Assembly (NCBI RefSeq): GCF_900115785.1
Contig: NZ_FOYS01000004.1
Coordinates: 310,001-374,000, forward strand
Direction of reading: 5' to 3'
Origin: Halogeometricum limi
GTDB taxonomy: Archaea; Halobacteriota; Halobacteria; Halobacteriales; Haloferacaceae
Length of the DNA: 64,000 bases
Below the pieces are notes generated by a model, which searched no databases, was not told where the DNA came from, and was given only the letters and a program-made list of their open reading frames with translations. Made by a program: the position numbers and the translations under genes. Position 1 is the stretch's first letter, and the number at the start of each line of letters is the position of its first letter. Shown here piece after piece: positions 1-8,299 of this stretch.

Positions 1-315
1 GTCGGCGTCCGACAACACGGGTTCGACGAACCGCCCCGTATCGGCGAGCGTCCGCGAAGGCCACGGCGACGACCGACCGTACCCCGGTCGGTCGGGCGCG
101 AGGAGGCGGACGCCCCGTCGTCTCGCCGAGTCGTGGAACAGACGGCCGAGGAGGCGCGACCCCGGCGTCCCGTGGAAGAAGAGGACAGGCACCCCAGCGG
201 GGTCGCCGTAGTCGGCGTACGAGACGGTCCGCTCCGCGCCGTCGACGGCGACGGAGACCGTCCGACTCGTCGGAGACGATGCGTACGCGTCCCGTCTCTC
301 GGATGTCTGCTCCAC
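1..315 (-). CDS. alpha/beta hydrolase, C-terminal part cut off by the window edge
   Basis: The first 105 codons of a minus-strand gene are present, reading from a GTG at 315 out of the window. I translated it by hand because it is open to the edge. The segment VPVLFFHGTPGSRLLG is the HGxPG oxyanion-hole motif of alpha/beta hydrolases. It is followed by LLAPDRPGYGRS, the strand before the nucleophile region in this fold. The catalytic Ser, Asp and His lie outside the window, so the substrate cannot be inferred. The GTG is the last plausible start before the palindrome at 351-368. The gene is divergent from the HTH_10 regulator at 399, which makes joint regulation likely. Confidence 0.8.
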   Translation of the reverse strand, partial: MEQTSERRDAYASSPTSRTVSVAVDGAERTVSYADYGDPAGVPVLFFHGTPGSRLLGRLFHDSARRRGVRLLAPDRPGYGRSSPWPSRTLADTGRFVEPVLSDAD

Positions 316-350
316 GACTACTGCTCGGGTCGCGACCGTGGAGAGCGTAC

Positions 351-368
351 TGCCGCACGAGTGCGGCA
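351..368. promoter_or_regulatory. 18-bp palindrome, candidate operator in a divergent promoter
   Basis: TGCCGCAC GA GTGCGGCA is a perfect 8-bp inverted repeat with a 2-nt spacer. It abuts the TATA element of the plus-strand regulator and lies 36 bp upstream of the divergent hydrolase. A dimeric repressor or activator bound here would cover the TFB/TBP site. No protein has been shown to bind it. Confidence 0.5.
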
Positions 369-369
369 C

Positions 370-377
370 TTTATATA
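370..377 (+). promoter_or_regulatory. TATA box of the HTH_10 regulator
   Basis: TTTATATA is centred about 25 nt before the GTG at 399. This is the usual distance for a leaderless haloarchaeal transcript, and it supports the GTG rather than the upstream ATG at 279. Confidence 0.65.
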
Positions 378-398
378 CTCTCCCGCACTTGGTCCGCC

Positions 399-1073
399 GT
401 GAAACGAGCCACGCTCGAACTCACGTACCCTCCCGACCTACTCCATCCGATACACCGGAGACTCGCGCGAACCGACGGCGTCTCGCGGATGGAACTGCTC
501 GCGTGGGGGCCGACGACGAACGTGCGGACGCTCTCGTGGTTCGACGCTGACCGCGAAACGACACACGGGGTGCTCTCGGTACTCGACACGCTGTCGTCGT
601 CGAGTCTCGTCGCGGACGACGGCGGGACGTACGCGTTCGTCGGACAGACCGGCTTCGAGATGGACGACGGCGTCCTCGGGGTCGTCGCCGAGGCGGACGT
701 CGTCTTCTTGGGTCCGGTCGTGTTCTTCGACGACCGGACGGCGACCGTCGACGTGGTCGGCGAGTCCCCGGCCGTCGCCGACTGCTACGAACGGCTGGAC
801 GAACTGACAGACGCCCGAGTCGCCCGCGTTCGAGGGTTTCGACGTGGTCTCTCCGCGTCCGCGACGCCCACCGAGAGACAGCAGTCGGCACTGGAGGCGG
901 CGGTGGCGGTCGGTTACTACGACGTGCCGCGAACCGGGTCTCTCGAACGGGTCGCCGACGAGTTGAACTGCGCCGTCAGTACCGCCGGAGAACTGGTTCG
1001 AAAAGCCGAGTCGAAAGTGCTCGCCGGCTACGCCGACACGGCAGACACCGGCGTCTGCGACCGACGACTGTAG
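399..1073 (+). CDS. HTH_10 (bacterio-opsin activator-type) transcriptional regulator
   Basis: A 224-residue protein. The C-terminal about 55 residues (TPTERQQSALEAAVAVGYYDVP ... LNCAVSTAGELVRKAESKVL) match the HTH_10 domain of Bat-type haloarchaeal regulators. The N-terminal about 150 residues form the usual poorly conserved input domain. The frame is open from 279, but the GTG at 399 is preferred. It puts the TATA box at the leaderless distance and starts the protein at VKRATLELTYPPDLL, a typical beginning for this family. The gene is divergent from an alpha/beta hydrolase, with a palindrome between them, so it may regulate that neighbour and itself. The ligand is unknown. Confidence 0.85.
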   Translation: MKRATLELTYPPDLLHPIHRRLARTDGVSRMELLAWGPTTNVRTLSWFDADRETTHGVLSVLDTLSSSSLVADDGGTYAFVGQTGFEMDDGVLGVVAEADVVFLGPVVFFDDRTATVDVVGESPAVADCYERLDELTDARVARVRGFRRGLSASATPTERQQSALEAAVAVGYYDVPRTGSLERVADELNCAVSTAGELVRKAESKVLAGYADTADTGVCDRRL

Positions 1074-1140
1074 TCTCGCGCCCCGACGAGGGAAGGACGG
1101 GAACCGCCGAATTATCACCCTAGACGACGTTCTTCTAGCG

Positions 1141-1584
1141 ATGACGACAGACCTCGAGTCGGCAGTGTCGGCGTGGCCGGGCGTCGTCGCCGGGCCGCAC
1201 CGCTTCGCGGGCACGGAGTTCACCGTCGGTGGGCGAGAGTTCGGTCACGTCCACGGAACGCGGCAGGTCGATATCCCCTTCCCGAAGGGGGTCCGGGACG
1301 CCGTCGTCGACGAGGGCCGGACCTCGAAGCACCACCTGTACCCCGACTCGGGGTGGGTGACGAAGTATCTCCACGCAGAGAGCGACGTCGAACAGGCCGT
1401 CTGGTTGCTTCGCCTCTCGTATCTGCTGCACGTCGCCGCACTCCAACGGCGGCCCGACGCCGAAGAGGCGATACGCGCCGTCGACGTGGCCGCAGAGACC
1501 GCCGCGATGGACCTCTCGGCCGGCCTCCGGGAGATGTTCGCCGCGCGGACCGGCGGTCGGACGAGGCGCGCGAGCGACGCGTGA
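1141..1584 (+). CDS. luciferase-domain (DUF5519-like) protein
   Basis: A 147-residue protein with a compact alpha/beta fold. It contains GTEFTVGGREFGHVHGTRQVDIPFP followed by HHLYPDSGWVTKYL. This matches the small luciferase-domain/DUF5519 family, which has a conserved GHxHxxxxxDxPFP stretch and a central HxxxPxSGWxT motif. The biochemical role of the family is not established, despite the name. It ends 11 bp before the convergent KaiC-like gene. Confidence 0.7.
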   Translation: MTTDLESAVSAWPGVVAGPHRFAGTEFTVGGREFGHVHGTRQVDIPFPKGVRDAVVDEGRTSKHHLYPDSGWVTKYLHAESDVEQAVWLLRLSYLLHVAALQRRPDAEEAIRAVDVAAETAAMDLSAGLREMFAARTGGRTRRASDA

Positions 1585-1595
1585 GAGAACGAGCG

Positions 1596-3149
1596 CTACT
1601 CGGGACCGGAAGCGTTGCTGCCGCGAATCTCCAAGTACGGGGGTTCCTGAAGACAGCTGACGTGGCAACTGACGTCCGTCTGGCCGGCGTCGCCCTTCTC
1701 TAAGCGCAGGTACTCCATCCCGTTCTCGTGGACCCACTGGCGGAGCACTTGCTGTGCGTCGTGGACGTAGAACTCGGCGAGTTTCTCGCCCATCGAGACG
1801 GGGTTCTGGATGAACACGACGTTGTCGTCGGGGTTGAAGATGTTTCCGCGCGCCCAGTTGTACTGAAAGCGCACGTCTGAGGCGTCGAAGTCCTGCAGCA
1901 TCGTTTCAGTGTACACCCACGCGGTGAGGGGGGACTCGCGTCGCTCTTTGATGGTGCTGTAGATGCGGAGGAGCTTCTGCGTGAGGTAGAGTTGGCTCTT
2001 CGAGACGAGACCCAACAGGCCCGAGAGGTGGACGTTGAACACGTTCCGGTGCTCGACGGGCCACGTGTTCGACCAGTCGACGACCATCAGTCGGTCCTCG
2101 TCTAACAGTTTCTTCATCGAGCCGACGTGCTGACCGACGTGCTCGCGGAACCACTCCGGCGTGATGTTCGGCGTGGGAAAGAGGACGATGACGCGACCCT
2201 CTTCGAGCGTCGCGAGGAGGCCCGCGGCGACGGTGCCGTTCAGGTTCGCCCGGCCGTCGTGTTCGATGACCGTCGAACTCCCCTCCGAGTAACCGCCGCC
2301 CATGAGTCGGTCGAGGCCCTCGATACCCGTGCTGATGGGCGTGGTGACGCCGTTGGCTCGCCTGTCGTCGCGGGGGAGCACTTCGATACCGCGGCGGGTT
2401 ATCTCGAACTCGTGGGGAGCGGTGTCGTGGTCGACGCCGCGCATCTTCGCGATTTCGAGGTATCGGTGGTACTCGCCCGCGACCCACTCGCGAGACACCT
2501 GTATCGCGCCGTGCGTCGTGAACTGGAGGAGTTCGGCGGCGGGCACGTCCCGGTGTTCGGCGGAGGCTTCGGCGACGAGGAGACTGGCCGCGCCGAACTC
2601 GTCGGAGAACGTCCGGATGAGTTCGAGGAGGCTCCGACGGAACCGCGGCGTGTTCTCGGCCATCGGGGTCAGGCCCGAGACGCTGTCGAAGACGATGCGG
2701 TCGCAGTGGCGGTACTCGGCGAGCTGTTCGCGGATGTACTGAATCTCGAACGGCCGTTCGATGCTGAACAGTTCGTTCTCGCCGGCGGACTCGGCACCCT
2801 CCATGTCGCTCAGTATCAACTCGTCGTCGCGCTCTATGGTCTGGCCCGGGACCGCGTGAATCGAGGTGACGTGACAGTTCGGTGCGTCGAGGTCGAAGGC
2901 GAACTCGCCGAACGAGTCCCGCAGTTCGTCGACGGTCTGTTCGGTGCTGACGTAGAGGACTTCCTCTCCCGCTTCGATACCCGTCTGGAGGAACTGCATA
3001 CCGAGCGTGCTCTTTCCCGCCCCCGGGCCACCGCTCACCAGGACGGCTCGTCCCCGCGGAACGCCGCCTCTGAGCATCCTGTCGAGTACTGTGTCCCCCG
3101 TACTTGCTTCGCCTATGTCCGTCTCGGTCACAGAGGAGCCCACCTGCAT
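1596..3149 (-). CDS. KaiC/RAD55-family ATPase with a degenerate second domain
   Basis: About 517 residues. The first RecA-like domain has a good Walker A (GGPGAGKST, about residues 40-48 from this start) and a Walker B-like RIVFDSVSG. These are typical of the KaiC/RAD55 ATPases abundant in haloarchaea. The second half restarts with ISTGIEGLDRLMGGGYSEGSST, the usual KaiC-domain opening. However, its P-loop position reads EHDGRANLNGT, so it probably does not bind ATP. In haloarchaea such proteins often sit near signal-transduction genes, and a sensor kinase lies close by. The ATG at 3149 is preferred to the GTG at 3155, because a TATA-like TATAAG on the minus strand is about 27 nt upstream. Confidence 0.82.
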   Translation of the reverse strand: MQVGSSVTETDIGEASTGDTVLDRMLRGGVPRGRAVLVSGGPGAGKSTLGMQFLQTGIEAGEEVLYVSTEQTVDELRDSFGEFAFDLDAPNCHVTSIHAVPGQTIERDDELILSDMEGAESAGENELFSIERPFEIQYIREQLAEYRHCDRIVFDSVSGLTPMAENTPRFRRSLLELIRTFSDEFGAASLLVAEASAEHRDVPAAELLQFTTHGAIQVSREWVAGEYHRYLEIAKMRGVDHDTAPHEFEITRRGIEVLPRDDRRANGVTTPISTGIEGLDRLMGGGYSEGSSTVIEHDGRANLNGTVAAGLLATLEEGRVIVLFPTPNITPEWFREHVGQHVGSMKKLLDEDRLMVVDWSNTWPVEHRNVFNVHLSGLLGLVSKSQLYLTQKLLRIYSTIKERRESPLTAWVYTETMLQDFDASDVRFQYNWARGNIFNPDDNVVFIQNPVSMGEKLAEFYVHDAQQVLRQWVHENGMEYLRLEKGDAGQTDVSCHVSCLQEPPYLEIRGSNASGPE

Positions 3150-3221
3150 GGTCACTGCGTTAAATCACACCCATCTTATACGTTCTGATTGGATTCTCTT
3201 TATTGATAACTGGTACACAAC

Positions 3222-3229
3222 TAATATAT
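3222..3229 (+). promoter_or_regulatory. TATA box of the polyprenyl-synthetase-like gene
   Basis: TAATATAT lies about 28 nt before the ATG at 3255. It sits in a short AT-rich divergent promoter region (3160-3250) that stands out from its GC-rich surroundings. A second AT-rich element, on the other strand near 3175-3182, serves the KaiC-like gene. Confidence 0.6.
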
Positions 3230-3254
3230 CTCTCTCCGATAAAATCGGTTCAGA

Positions 3255-4157
3255 ATGACTACACTCGCCATCTCGCGCGAGGAGGTGCGGTCCCTGCACG
3301 CTGACCTCGCGGACGACGTCGCGGGTCGCGAGGCGCGACTCGGTGCCGAACTCCCCGTCGACTCGACGGCAGACGTCGCCGCGCGCCTCCGCGAGGTGGT
3401 CGGAAAGTGGGAGCGCGGACGCAAGTCGGTTCGAACCGTCCCCGCGTGCAACGCCTACGCTCGCGTCTGCGACGAACCGGTCCCCGAATCCGTGAAACGG
3501 ACGCTGACCGCGCTCGACGCGACCATCAACGTCTTAGACGACATCATCGACACGCGCGACCTGCGGACGCAAGAGAAGATAGCGCTCACGGTCAACGCGG
3601 CGTTCTCCGGCGTGGCGATGGTCGGAAGCTGTCCGCCGGCGTACCGCGCGGACGTCGAGGACGCCCTCTTGGAGTACTACACGTCGGTGTTTCAGATTCC
3701 GCTCGTCGAACGCGAACTGTTCGAGCACATGGAGGCCGCGGACGCGACGAGCCAGAAACTCGCCGCCGCGGAAGCGCTGTACGCGTACCGTTCCTGCGAC
3801 ATCGACGCGTTCGCTCGCATCCCCGCCATCGTGATGGACGTCGGCGAGGAGACCGAACGGCGGATGCTCGAAGACCTGCGCGCGTACCGCTGTCGTCGCC
3901 TCCTCTACAAGGACATCGGCGACGTCGAACGCGACCTCGTCGACGGCGACGTGACCCCGGTCATCCACTTCCTCGGCGCGTCCGCGTCCACCGACGCGGT
4001 GGTCGACAGCATCGAACGACTGCACGACCGCTTCACGTACTCGACGGTCGGTCGACGGCAGTACGGCGACGTACTCGAACTACTGGAGGAACCACCAGAA
4101 GACCTCCACGCGGCGGTCCGGGAGGCGCGACAGAACGTTCTCGAGATGACGCCCTGA
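3255..4157 (+). CDS. divergent isoprenoid-synthase-fold (polyprenyl-synthetase-like) protein
   Basis: A 300-residue, largely helical protein. Residues around 85-105 read TINVLDDIIDTRDL, a DDxxD-type aspartate-rich motif. Around residues 215-240, LLYKDIGDVERDLVDGDVTPVI resembles the second aspartate motif and the following GDxxxDxxxGKxTLPxI stretch of trans-polyprenyl diphosphate synthases. The canonical second DDxxD is reduced to KDIGD, so catalysis is uncertain. Family assignment is by motif spacing only. It is divergent from a KaiC-like ATPase and is followed by a sensor kinase, which is not a setting expected for a housekeeping lipid gene. It may be a non-canonical terpene enzyme or a structural relic of that fold. 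Confidence 0.5.
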   Translation: MTTLAISREEVRSLHADLADDVAGREARLGAELPVDSTADVAARLREVVGKWERGRKSVRTVPACNAYARVCDEPVPESVKRTLTALDATINVLDDIIDTRDLRTQEKIALTVNAAFSGVAMVGSCPPAYRADVEDALLEYYTSVFQIPLVERELFEHMEAADATSQKLAAAEALYAYRSCDIDAFARIPAIVMDVGEETERRMLEDLRAYRCRRLLYKDIGDVERDLVDGDVTPVIHFLGASASTDAVVDSIERLHDRFTYSTVGRRQYGDVLELLEEPPEDLHAAVREARQNVLEMTP

Positions 4158-4303
4158 CGCCGCGGTCGGAGATACTGTCTCGGTACTGGTATTTTTCGAA
4201 ATCGATAACACGGGGACCGGCGAACTAGCGCGGTGAGAAGGCGGCGTGCGCCGGAGACGACGGAAGCCGAGACGGAGCGTAACGTGTCCTTCCCGCTGTA
4301 CCA

Positions 4304-5305
4304 ATGTCCGACTACCGCGAGATATTCGAGAAGCTTCCCGACGGCATCTTGGTCCACGAGACGGACACCGGCGAGATTCTCGACTCGAACGACCTGTTCT
4401 GCGAGATGCTCGGCTACCCGCGCGAGGAACTCCTCGAACTGAGCTTTCAGGAGATACACCCGAACGAGCCACCGTACACGCTGGACCGCGCGGCGGAGTT
4501 GGTCCGCCGTGCGGCCGCGGAGGGGCCGCAACAGTTCGAGTGGGTCGTCGAGACGAAGGCGGGCGGCCGACTGCCGGTCGAGGTCCACCTCTGTGAGACC
4601 GCCATCGAGGACGAGAGTCGCGTCCTCGCGGTCGTCCGCGACATCACCGAACGGAAACGGCGCGAACAGGAACTCCGACTGCAGAACGAGCGTCTCGCGA
4701 AGTTCGCGAGCGTCGTCAGCCACGACTTGCGGAACCCGCTCTCGGTGGCGCACGGACGCGTCGAACTGGCCCGCGAAGAGTGTGACAGCGACCACCTCGA
4801 CGTGGTCGCTCGCGCCCACCGCCGAATGGAGGACCTCATCGAAGACCTACTGGTGCTCGCTCGCGAGGGAATGGCCGCCATAGACATCCACTCCGTCGCA
4901 CTCGCAGAGCGAGCGGAGGCCGCGTGGTCGCACGTCGGACACGACGAGGCGACGCTGACCGTCGACTCCGACGGCACCCTCCGCGCGGACCCGATGCGAC
5001 TCGACCAACTCCTGGAGAACCTCTTTCGGAACTGCATCGAACACGGCGGCGACGACGTGGCCGTGTCGGTTGGCGAACTCCCGGACGGGTCGGGGTTCTA
5101 CGTCGAAGACGACGGCGTCGGTATCCCCGAGAGAGACCGAGACGCGGTGTTCGAGGTGGGCCACACGACGTCGCCCACCGGAACCGGAATCGGGCTGAGT
5201 ATCGTCTCGGAAGTCGCCGCCGCGCACGACTGGGAGGTTCGCCTGACTGAGAGCGACGCGGGCGGCGCGCGGTTCGAGATTCGCGGCGTCGACGCCGCCG
5301 AGTGA
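4304..5305 (+). CDS. PAS-domain sensor histidine kinase (soluble)
   Basis: A 333-residue protein with no membrane segment. A PAS domain occupies about residues 1-120 (FEKLPDGILVHETDTGEIL ... ITERKRREQEL). A HisKA domain follows, with the phospho-acceptor H140 in SVVSHDLRNPL. The HATPase domain has the N box (LENLFRNCIEHG), the G1 box (VEDDGVGIPE) and the G2 box (GTGIGLSIV). No receiver or response-regulator gene is adjacent, as is common in haloarchaea. The stimulus is unknown. A cytosolic PAS suggests redox, light or an internal ligand. Confidence 0.9.
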   Translation: MSDYREIFEKLPDGILVHETDTGEILDSNDLFCEMLGYPREELLELSFQEIHPNEPPYTLDRAAELVRRAAAEGPQQFEWVVETKAGGRLPVEVHLCETAIEDESRVLAVVRDITERKRREQELRLQNERLAKFASVVSHDLRNPLSVAHGRVELAREECDSDHLDVVARAHRRMEDLIEDLLVLAREGMAAIDIHSVALAERAEAAWSHVGHDEATLTVDSDGTLRADPMRLDQLLENLFRNCIEHGGDDVAVSVGELPDGSGFYVEDDGVGIPERDRDAVFEVGHTTSPTGTGIGLSIVSEVAAAHDWEVRLTESDAGGARFEIRGVDAAE

Positions 5306-5398
5306 GTCGGTCGCTCGCGGCCGAACGGCACCCGGTGGTGCGGAATCAAAAGTACCATGCCATCACGATGCACAGTGCAGCGTACTCAGGTGGTTTCT

Positions 5399-6511
5399 GT
5401 GACCAAGAAACGCGAATACAAAGACGACTATCCGGAGAAGAAGTTGTACATCCCGGGCCCGACGGGCGTGCGAGACGACGTCGTGGAGGCGATGTGCCAG
5501 CCGATGTTCGGCCACCGCATGGACCGCATGACGGACCTCTACACGACCATCGTCGAGGACACGAAGGAGTTCCTCGGCACCGACAACGACGTGATGATTC
5601 TCACGGCGTCGGGGACGGAGTTCTGGGAGGCGTCGACGCTCAACCTCGTCGACGAGAACATCCTCGTCACGACGTGCGGGAGTTTCAGCGAACGCCACGC
5701 CAACGTCGCCGAACGACTGGGGAAGGACGTCGACAGACTGGCGTACGAGTGGGGGCAGGCGGTCAAGCCCGAGGACGTCCGCGAGGCACTCGAATCGAGC
5801 GAGAAACAGTACGACGTGGTCGCCTGCGTGATGAACGAGAGTTCCACCGGCGTCCGCAACCCCGTCGAGGCCATCGGTGACGTCATCGCGGAGTATCCGG
5901 ACACCTACTTCGTCGTCGACGCGGTGTCCTCTCTCGGCGGCGACTACGTCGACATCGACGAACACGGTATCGACGTCGTCTTCGCGTCGACGCAGAAGGC
6001 GTTCGCGATGCCGCCGGGACTCGCCGTCTGCGTCGTCTCCGACGAGGCGTACGAGAGAGAACTGCAGAAAGACTCCGCGTCGTGGTACGGCGGGTTCCAG
6101 CGCTCGCTCGACTACTACGACCGGAAGGGCCAGACGCACTCCACGCCCGCGATACCCATCATGCTGGCCTACCGCAAACAGATGAAGCACATGCTCGACG
6201 AGGGCCACGAAGAGCGCAGTCGCCGTCACGAGGAGATGGCCGAGTACACCCGCGAGTGGGCCGCAGAACACTTCGCGATGTTCCCCGAGGAGGGCTACGA
6301 GTCCCAGACCGTCGCCTGCATCGAGAACACGCAGGGAATCGACGTCGCGGCGACCATCGAACGGGTGTCCGAGGAGTACGACATGGTGTTCTCGAACGGC
6401 TACGGCTCGCAACTCGGCGAGGAGACGTTCCGCATCGGCCACATGGGCGAACACACCGTCGAGTCGATTCGCGAACTCACCGACGCCATCGAAGACGTCG
6501 CCGGGTTGTAG
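5399..6511 (+). CDS. PLP-dependent alanine-glyoxylate / serine-pyruvate-type aminotransferase
   Basis: About 370 residues of the class V aminotransferase fold. LYIPGPTGVRDDVVEAM near the N-terminus is the typical opening of the serine-pyruvate/alanine-glyoxylate aminotransferase family. VVDAVSSLGG carries the PLP-contacting Asp. FASTQKAFAMPPG holds the Schiff-base Lys. The protein ends normally (EETFRIGHMGEHT, then a C-terminal helix). The frame is open from an ATG at 5357, but the GTG at 5399 (protein beginning VTKKREYKDDY) fits related proteins better. Likely donors are alanine or serine with glyoxylate or pyruvate. The exact substrate cannot be told from sequence. Confidence 0.85.
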   Translation: MTKKREYKDDYPEKKLYIPGPTGVRDDVVEAMCQPMFGHRMDRMTDLYTTIVEDTKEFLGTDNDVMILTASGTEFWEASTLNLVDENILVTTCGSFSERHANVAERLGKDVDRLAYEWGQAVKPEDVREALESSEKQYDVVACVMNESSTGVRNPVEAIGDVIAEYPDTYFVVDAVSSLGGDYVDIDEHGIDVVFASTQKAFAMPPGLAVCVVSDEAYERELQKDSASWYGGFQRSLDYYDRKGQTHSTPAIPIMLAYRKQMKHMLDEGHEERSRRHEEMAEYTREWAAEHFAMFPEEGYESQTVACIENTQGIDVAATIERVSEEYDMVFSNGYGSQLGEETFRIGHMGEHTVESIRELTDAIEDVAGL

Positions 6512-6543
6512 TCACTCGCCTCACCGCGCCATCCGCACCACTC

Positions 6544-7602
6544 TCATCTCCACGACAGTCCTCGCGGGTCCGTCGGCGGCGCGAGCGGACTCGTCGGAAG
6601 GTCACCGGTCGGGTTCGGGTCGTTGTACGCCTTCGGGGCCACGTCGTTCGGGGCGTCCGGGTAGAACAGCGACGCGATGGCGTGGATGTGTTCGCGACCG
6701 ACGTCGAGTTCGAACTGACCGCCACCGAACGTCCGTATCTCGTGCTCTCGGCAGTAGTCTATCGTGTCGAACAGCGACTCGACCGACCCGAATCGGGACG
6801 GTTTGACGTTCAGCCACTCGGGTTCCCACGGGAGGTCCTCGACCGTCTCGACGCCGCGAATCGGGTAGTCCCACGTCACTCGCGCCTCTTGGCCATCGAA
6901 CAGCGGTCGCGTCTTCTCGTTCAGCTCCGGGTCCTCGACGAGTGCCTCGGGGAAGCCTGCGAGGACCCGTTCGTACAGGTCCGCGTCGGCGGGCTGGTCC
7001 ACGGTCGTCCCGTGATACTGCCCCTTCAGGTCGAGAATCCGCACGGCGTCGGTCGCGGCGAGGCGTTCGACGACGGCGTCGGTCCAGTCGGACGTGGGGT
7101 CGAGTTTGAACTCCAACTCGGGGTTTCGGTCGAGCCAGTCGAGCACTCGGTCGCCCGTCGGCGGGTCCTCTAACCGGGTGCTCACGACGAACCGGACCGG
7201 GTCGTACGTCCGGTCGAGGCGGTCCGCGAGGTCGGTGTCGGCCTGTCTCAGCGCGAGGTCCAGCGCGGCGCTCTCGAACGCCCAGCGGCGGTAGTTCCGA
7301 AAGATCGACTGGCCGGGTTCCTCGCCGAAGAAGAGGTCCTGCTCGGAGAGGTGCGCCGAGAACTCGTCCAGCGTGAACTCACCCGTGACGGCGAAGTCGA
7401 CCGCCGTCTCTCGGAACGAATCGTGCGCAGCCGTCTCGTACGTCACGTCCTCGCCGCGTCCGGTCTCGCCGTCGCCGTGCAGCGAGACGACGGTGGTCGC
7501 GCGGGTGAAGCCGCTCGACGTGTCTCGCTCCCGCCGGTCGAGGTCGTATCCTGTGACGCTGAGGTCGAGGTCGGAGACGTGGTCGTACAGCATGTACCCC
7601 AC
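6544..7602 (-). CDS. enolase-superfamily (mandelate racemase/muconate lactonizing-like) enzyme
   Basis: A 352-residue protein with the C-terminal barrel of the enolase superfamily. The LEFKLDPTSDW, RILDLKGQY, ALVEDPELN and WLNVKPSRFGS segments sit where the superfamily has its acid-base Lys, its metal-binding Asp and Glu/Asp ligands, and its second Lys. The family abstracts a proton alpha to a carboxylate with Mg2+. The substrate (an acid sugar, a dipeptide or an o-succinylbenzoate-like compound) is not deducible. The C-terminus is proline-rich. A nearby in-frame ATG at 7593 is an alternative start. It is convergent with the aminotransferase, 32 bp away. Confidence 0.7.
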   Translation of the reverse strand: MGYMLYDHVSDLDLSVTGYDLDRRERDTSSGFTRATTVVSLHGDGETGRGEDVTYETAAHDSFRETAVDFAVTGEFTLDEFSAHLSEQDLFFGEEPGQSIFRNYRRWAFESAALDLALRQADTDLADRLDRTYDPVRFVVSTRLEDPPTGDRVLDWLDRNPELEFKLDPTSDWTDAVVERLAATDAVRILDLKGQYHGTTVDQPADADLYERVLAGFPEALVEDPELNEKTRPLFDGQEARVTWDYPIRGVETVEDLPWEPEWLNVKPSRFGSVESLFDTIDYCREHEIRTFGGGQFELDVGREHIHAIASLFYPDAPNDVAPKAYNDPNPTGDLPTSPLAPPTDPRGLSWR

Positions 7603-7690
7603 GTTCGCCGCCGCCGAGCATAGTTCCCGTGCACGTCTCCGCGCCGTCGGCCGCGCGGGTCGAGCGAGAAGACGGTGCAGCCGTCACCGC

Positions 7691-8299
7691 TCACGTACTC
7701 GAACGCAGTCGCTCTCTGAAGAACTCGACGAGCGTGCCGACGTAGCCGGTGCCACCGACCGCGACGATGACCGCGCCGACGGCGTTGAACACGAAGTCGG
7801 TGACGATGTCGTCGATTCCGTAGACGGTGATGAGGTCGCCCAGAGCGAACTCCAACACCTCCCAGAGCATCCCCGCCGCGAGGACGAACACGACGATGAA
7901 CACCGCCCGAAACGTCGACGGGACGTCGATGCTGTCGGAGTGTAGTTCCAGCGCCCGGAAGGCGGCGTACCCCAACCCGGCGACGAGCGTCGCCGAGACG
8001 GTGTGCGTTATCTCGTCGTACCACTGGTACTGCTGATAGAGACCCAGCGACCCCACCGTGTGAAGCGTCATGGCGACGGTTATCCAGAGGACGAGTCGGG
8101 CGTCCATCGAGTAGCCGTACTCTCGGCGTACCAACGCCGGAAGGAGCGTCACACCGAGCGCGATGCCCCCCATGACGACGATTCCGACCCGCATCGTCAC
8201 CACGCCGAAGAGCATCAACCCGACCAGTGCGAGTTGCAACACGCGCGCGAGGAGTCGCTCTCGGGAGTCGGGCACGACGAGCGAGTCTGTACCCGTCAT
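7691..8299 (-). CDS. polytopic membrane protein, DUF2238/YjdF-like
   Basis: 202 residues with about five hydrophobic segments. The stretch QWYDEITHTVSATLVAGLGY recalls the conserved D-x-x-x-H region of the small YjdF/DUF2238 membrane family. The annotated ATG overlaps the stop of the upstream gene by 4 nt (ATGA), so the two are translationally coupled. The frame is open far upstream to 9040, but that part is antisense noise over the neighbour. The function is unknown. Confidence 0.65.
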   Translation of the reverse strand: MTGTDSLVVPDSRERLLARVLQLALVGLMLFGVVTMRVGIVVMGGIALGVTLLPALVRREYGYSMDARLVLWITVAMTLHTVGSLGLYQQYQWYDEITHTVSATLVAGLGYAAFRALELHSDSIDVPSTFRAVFIVVFVLAAGMLWEVLEFALGDLITVYGIDDIVTDFVFNAVGAVIVAVGGTGYVGTLVEFFRERLRSST

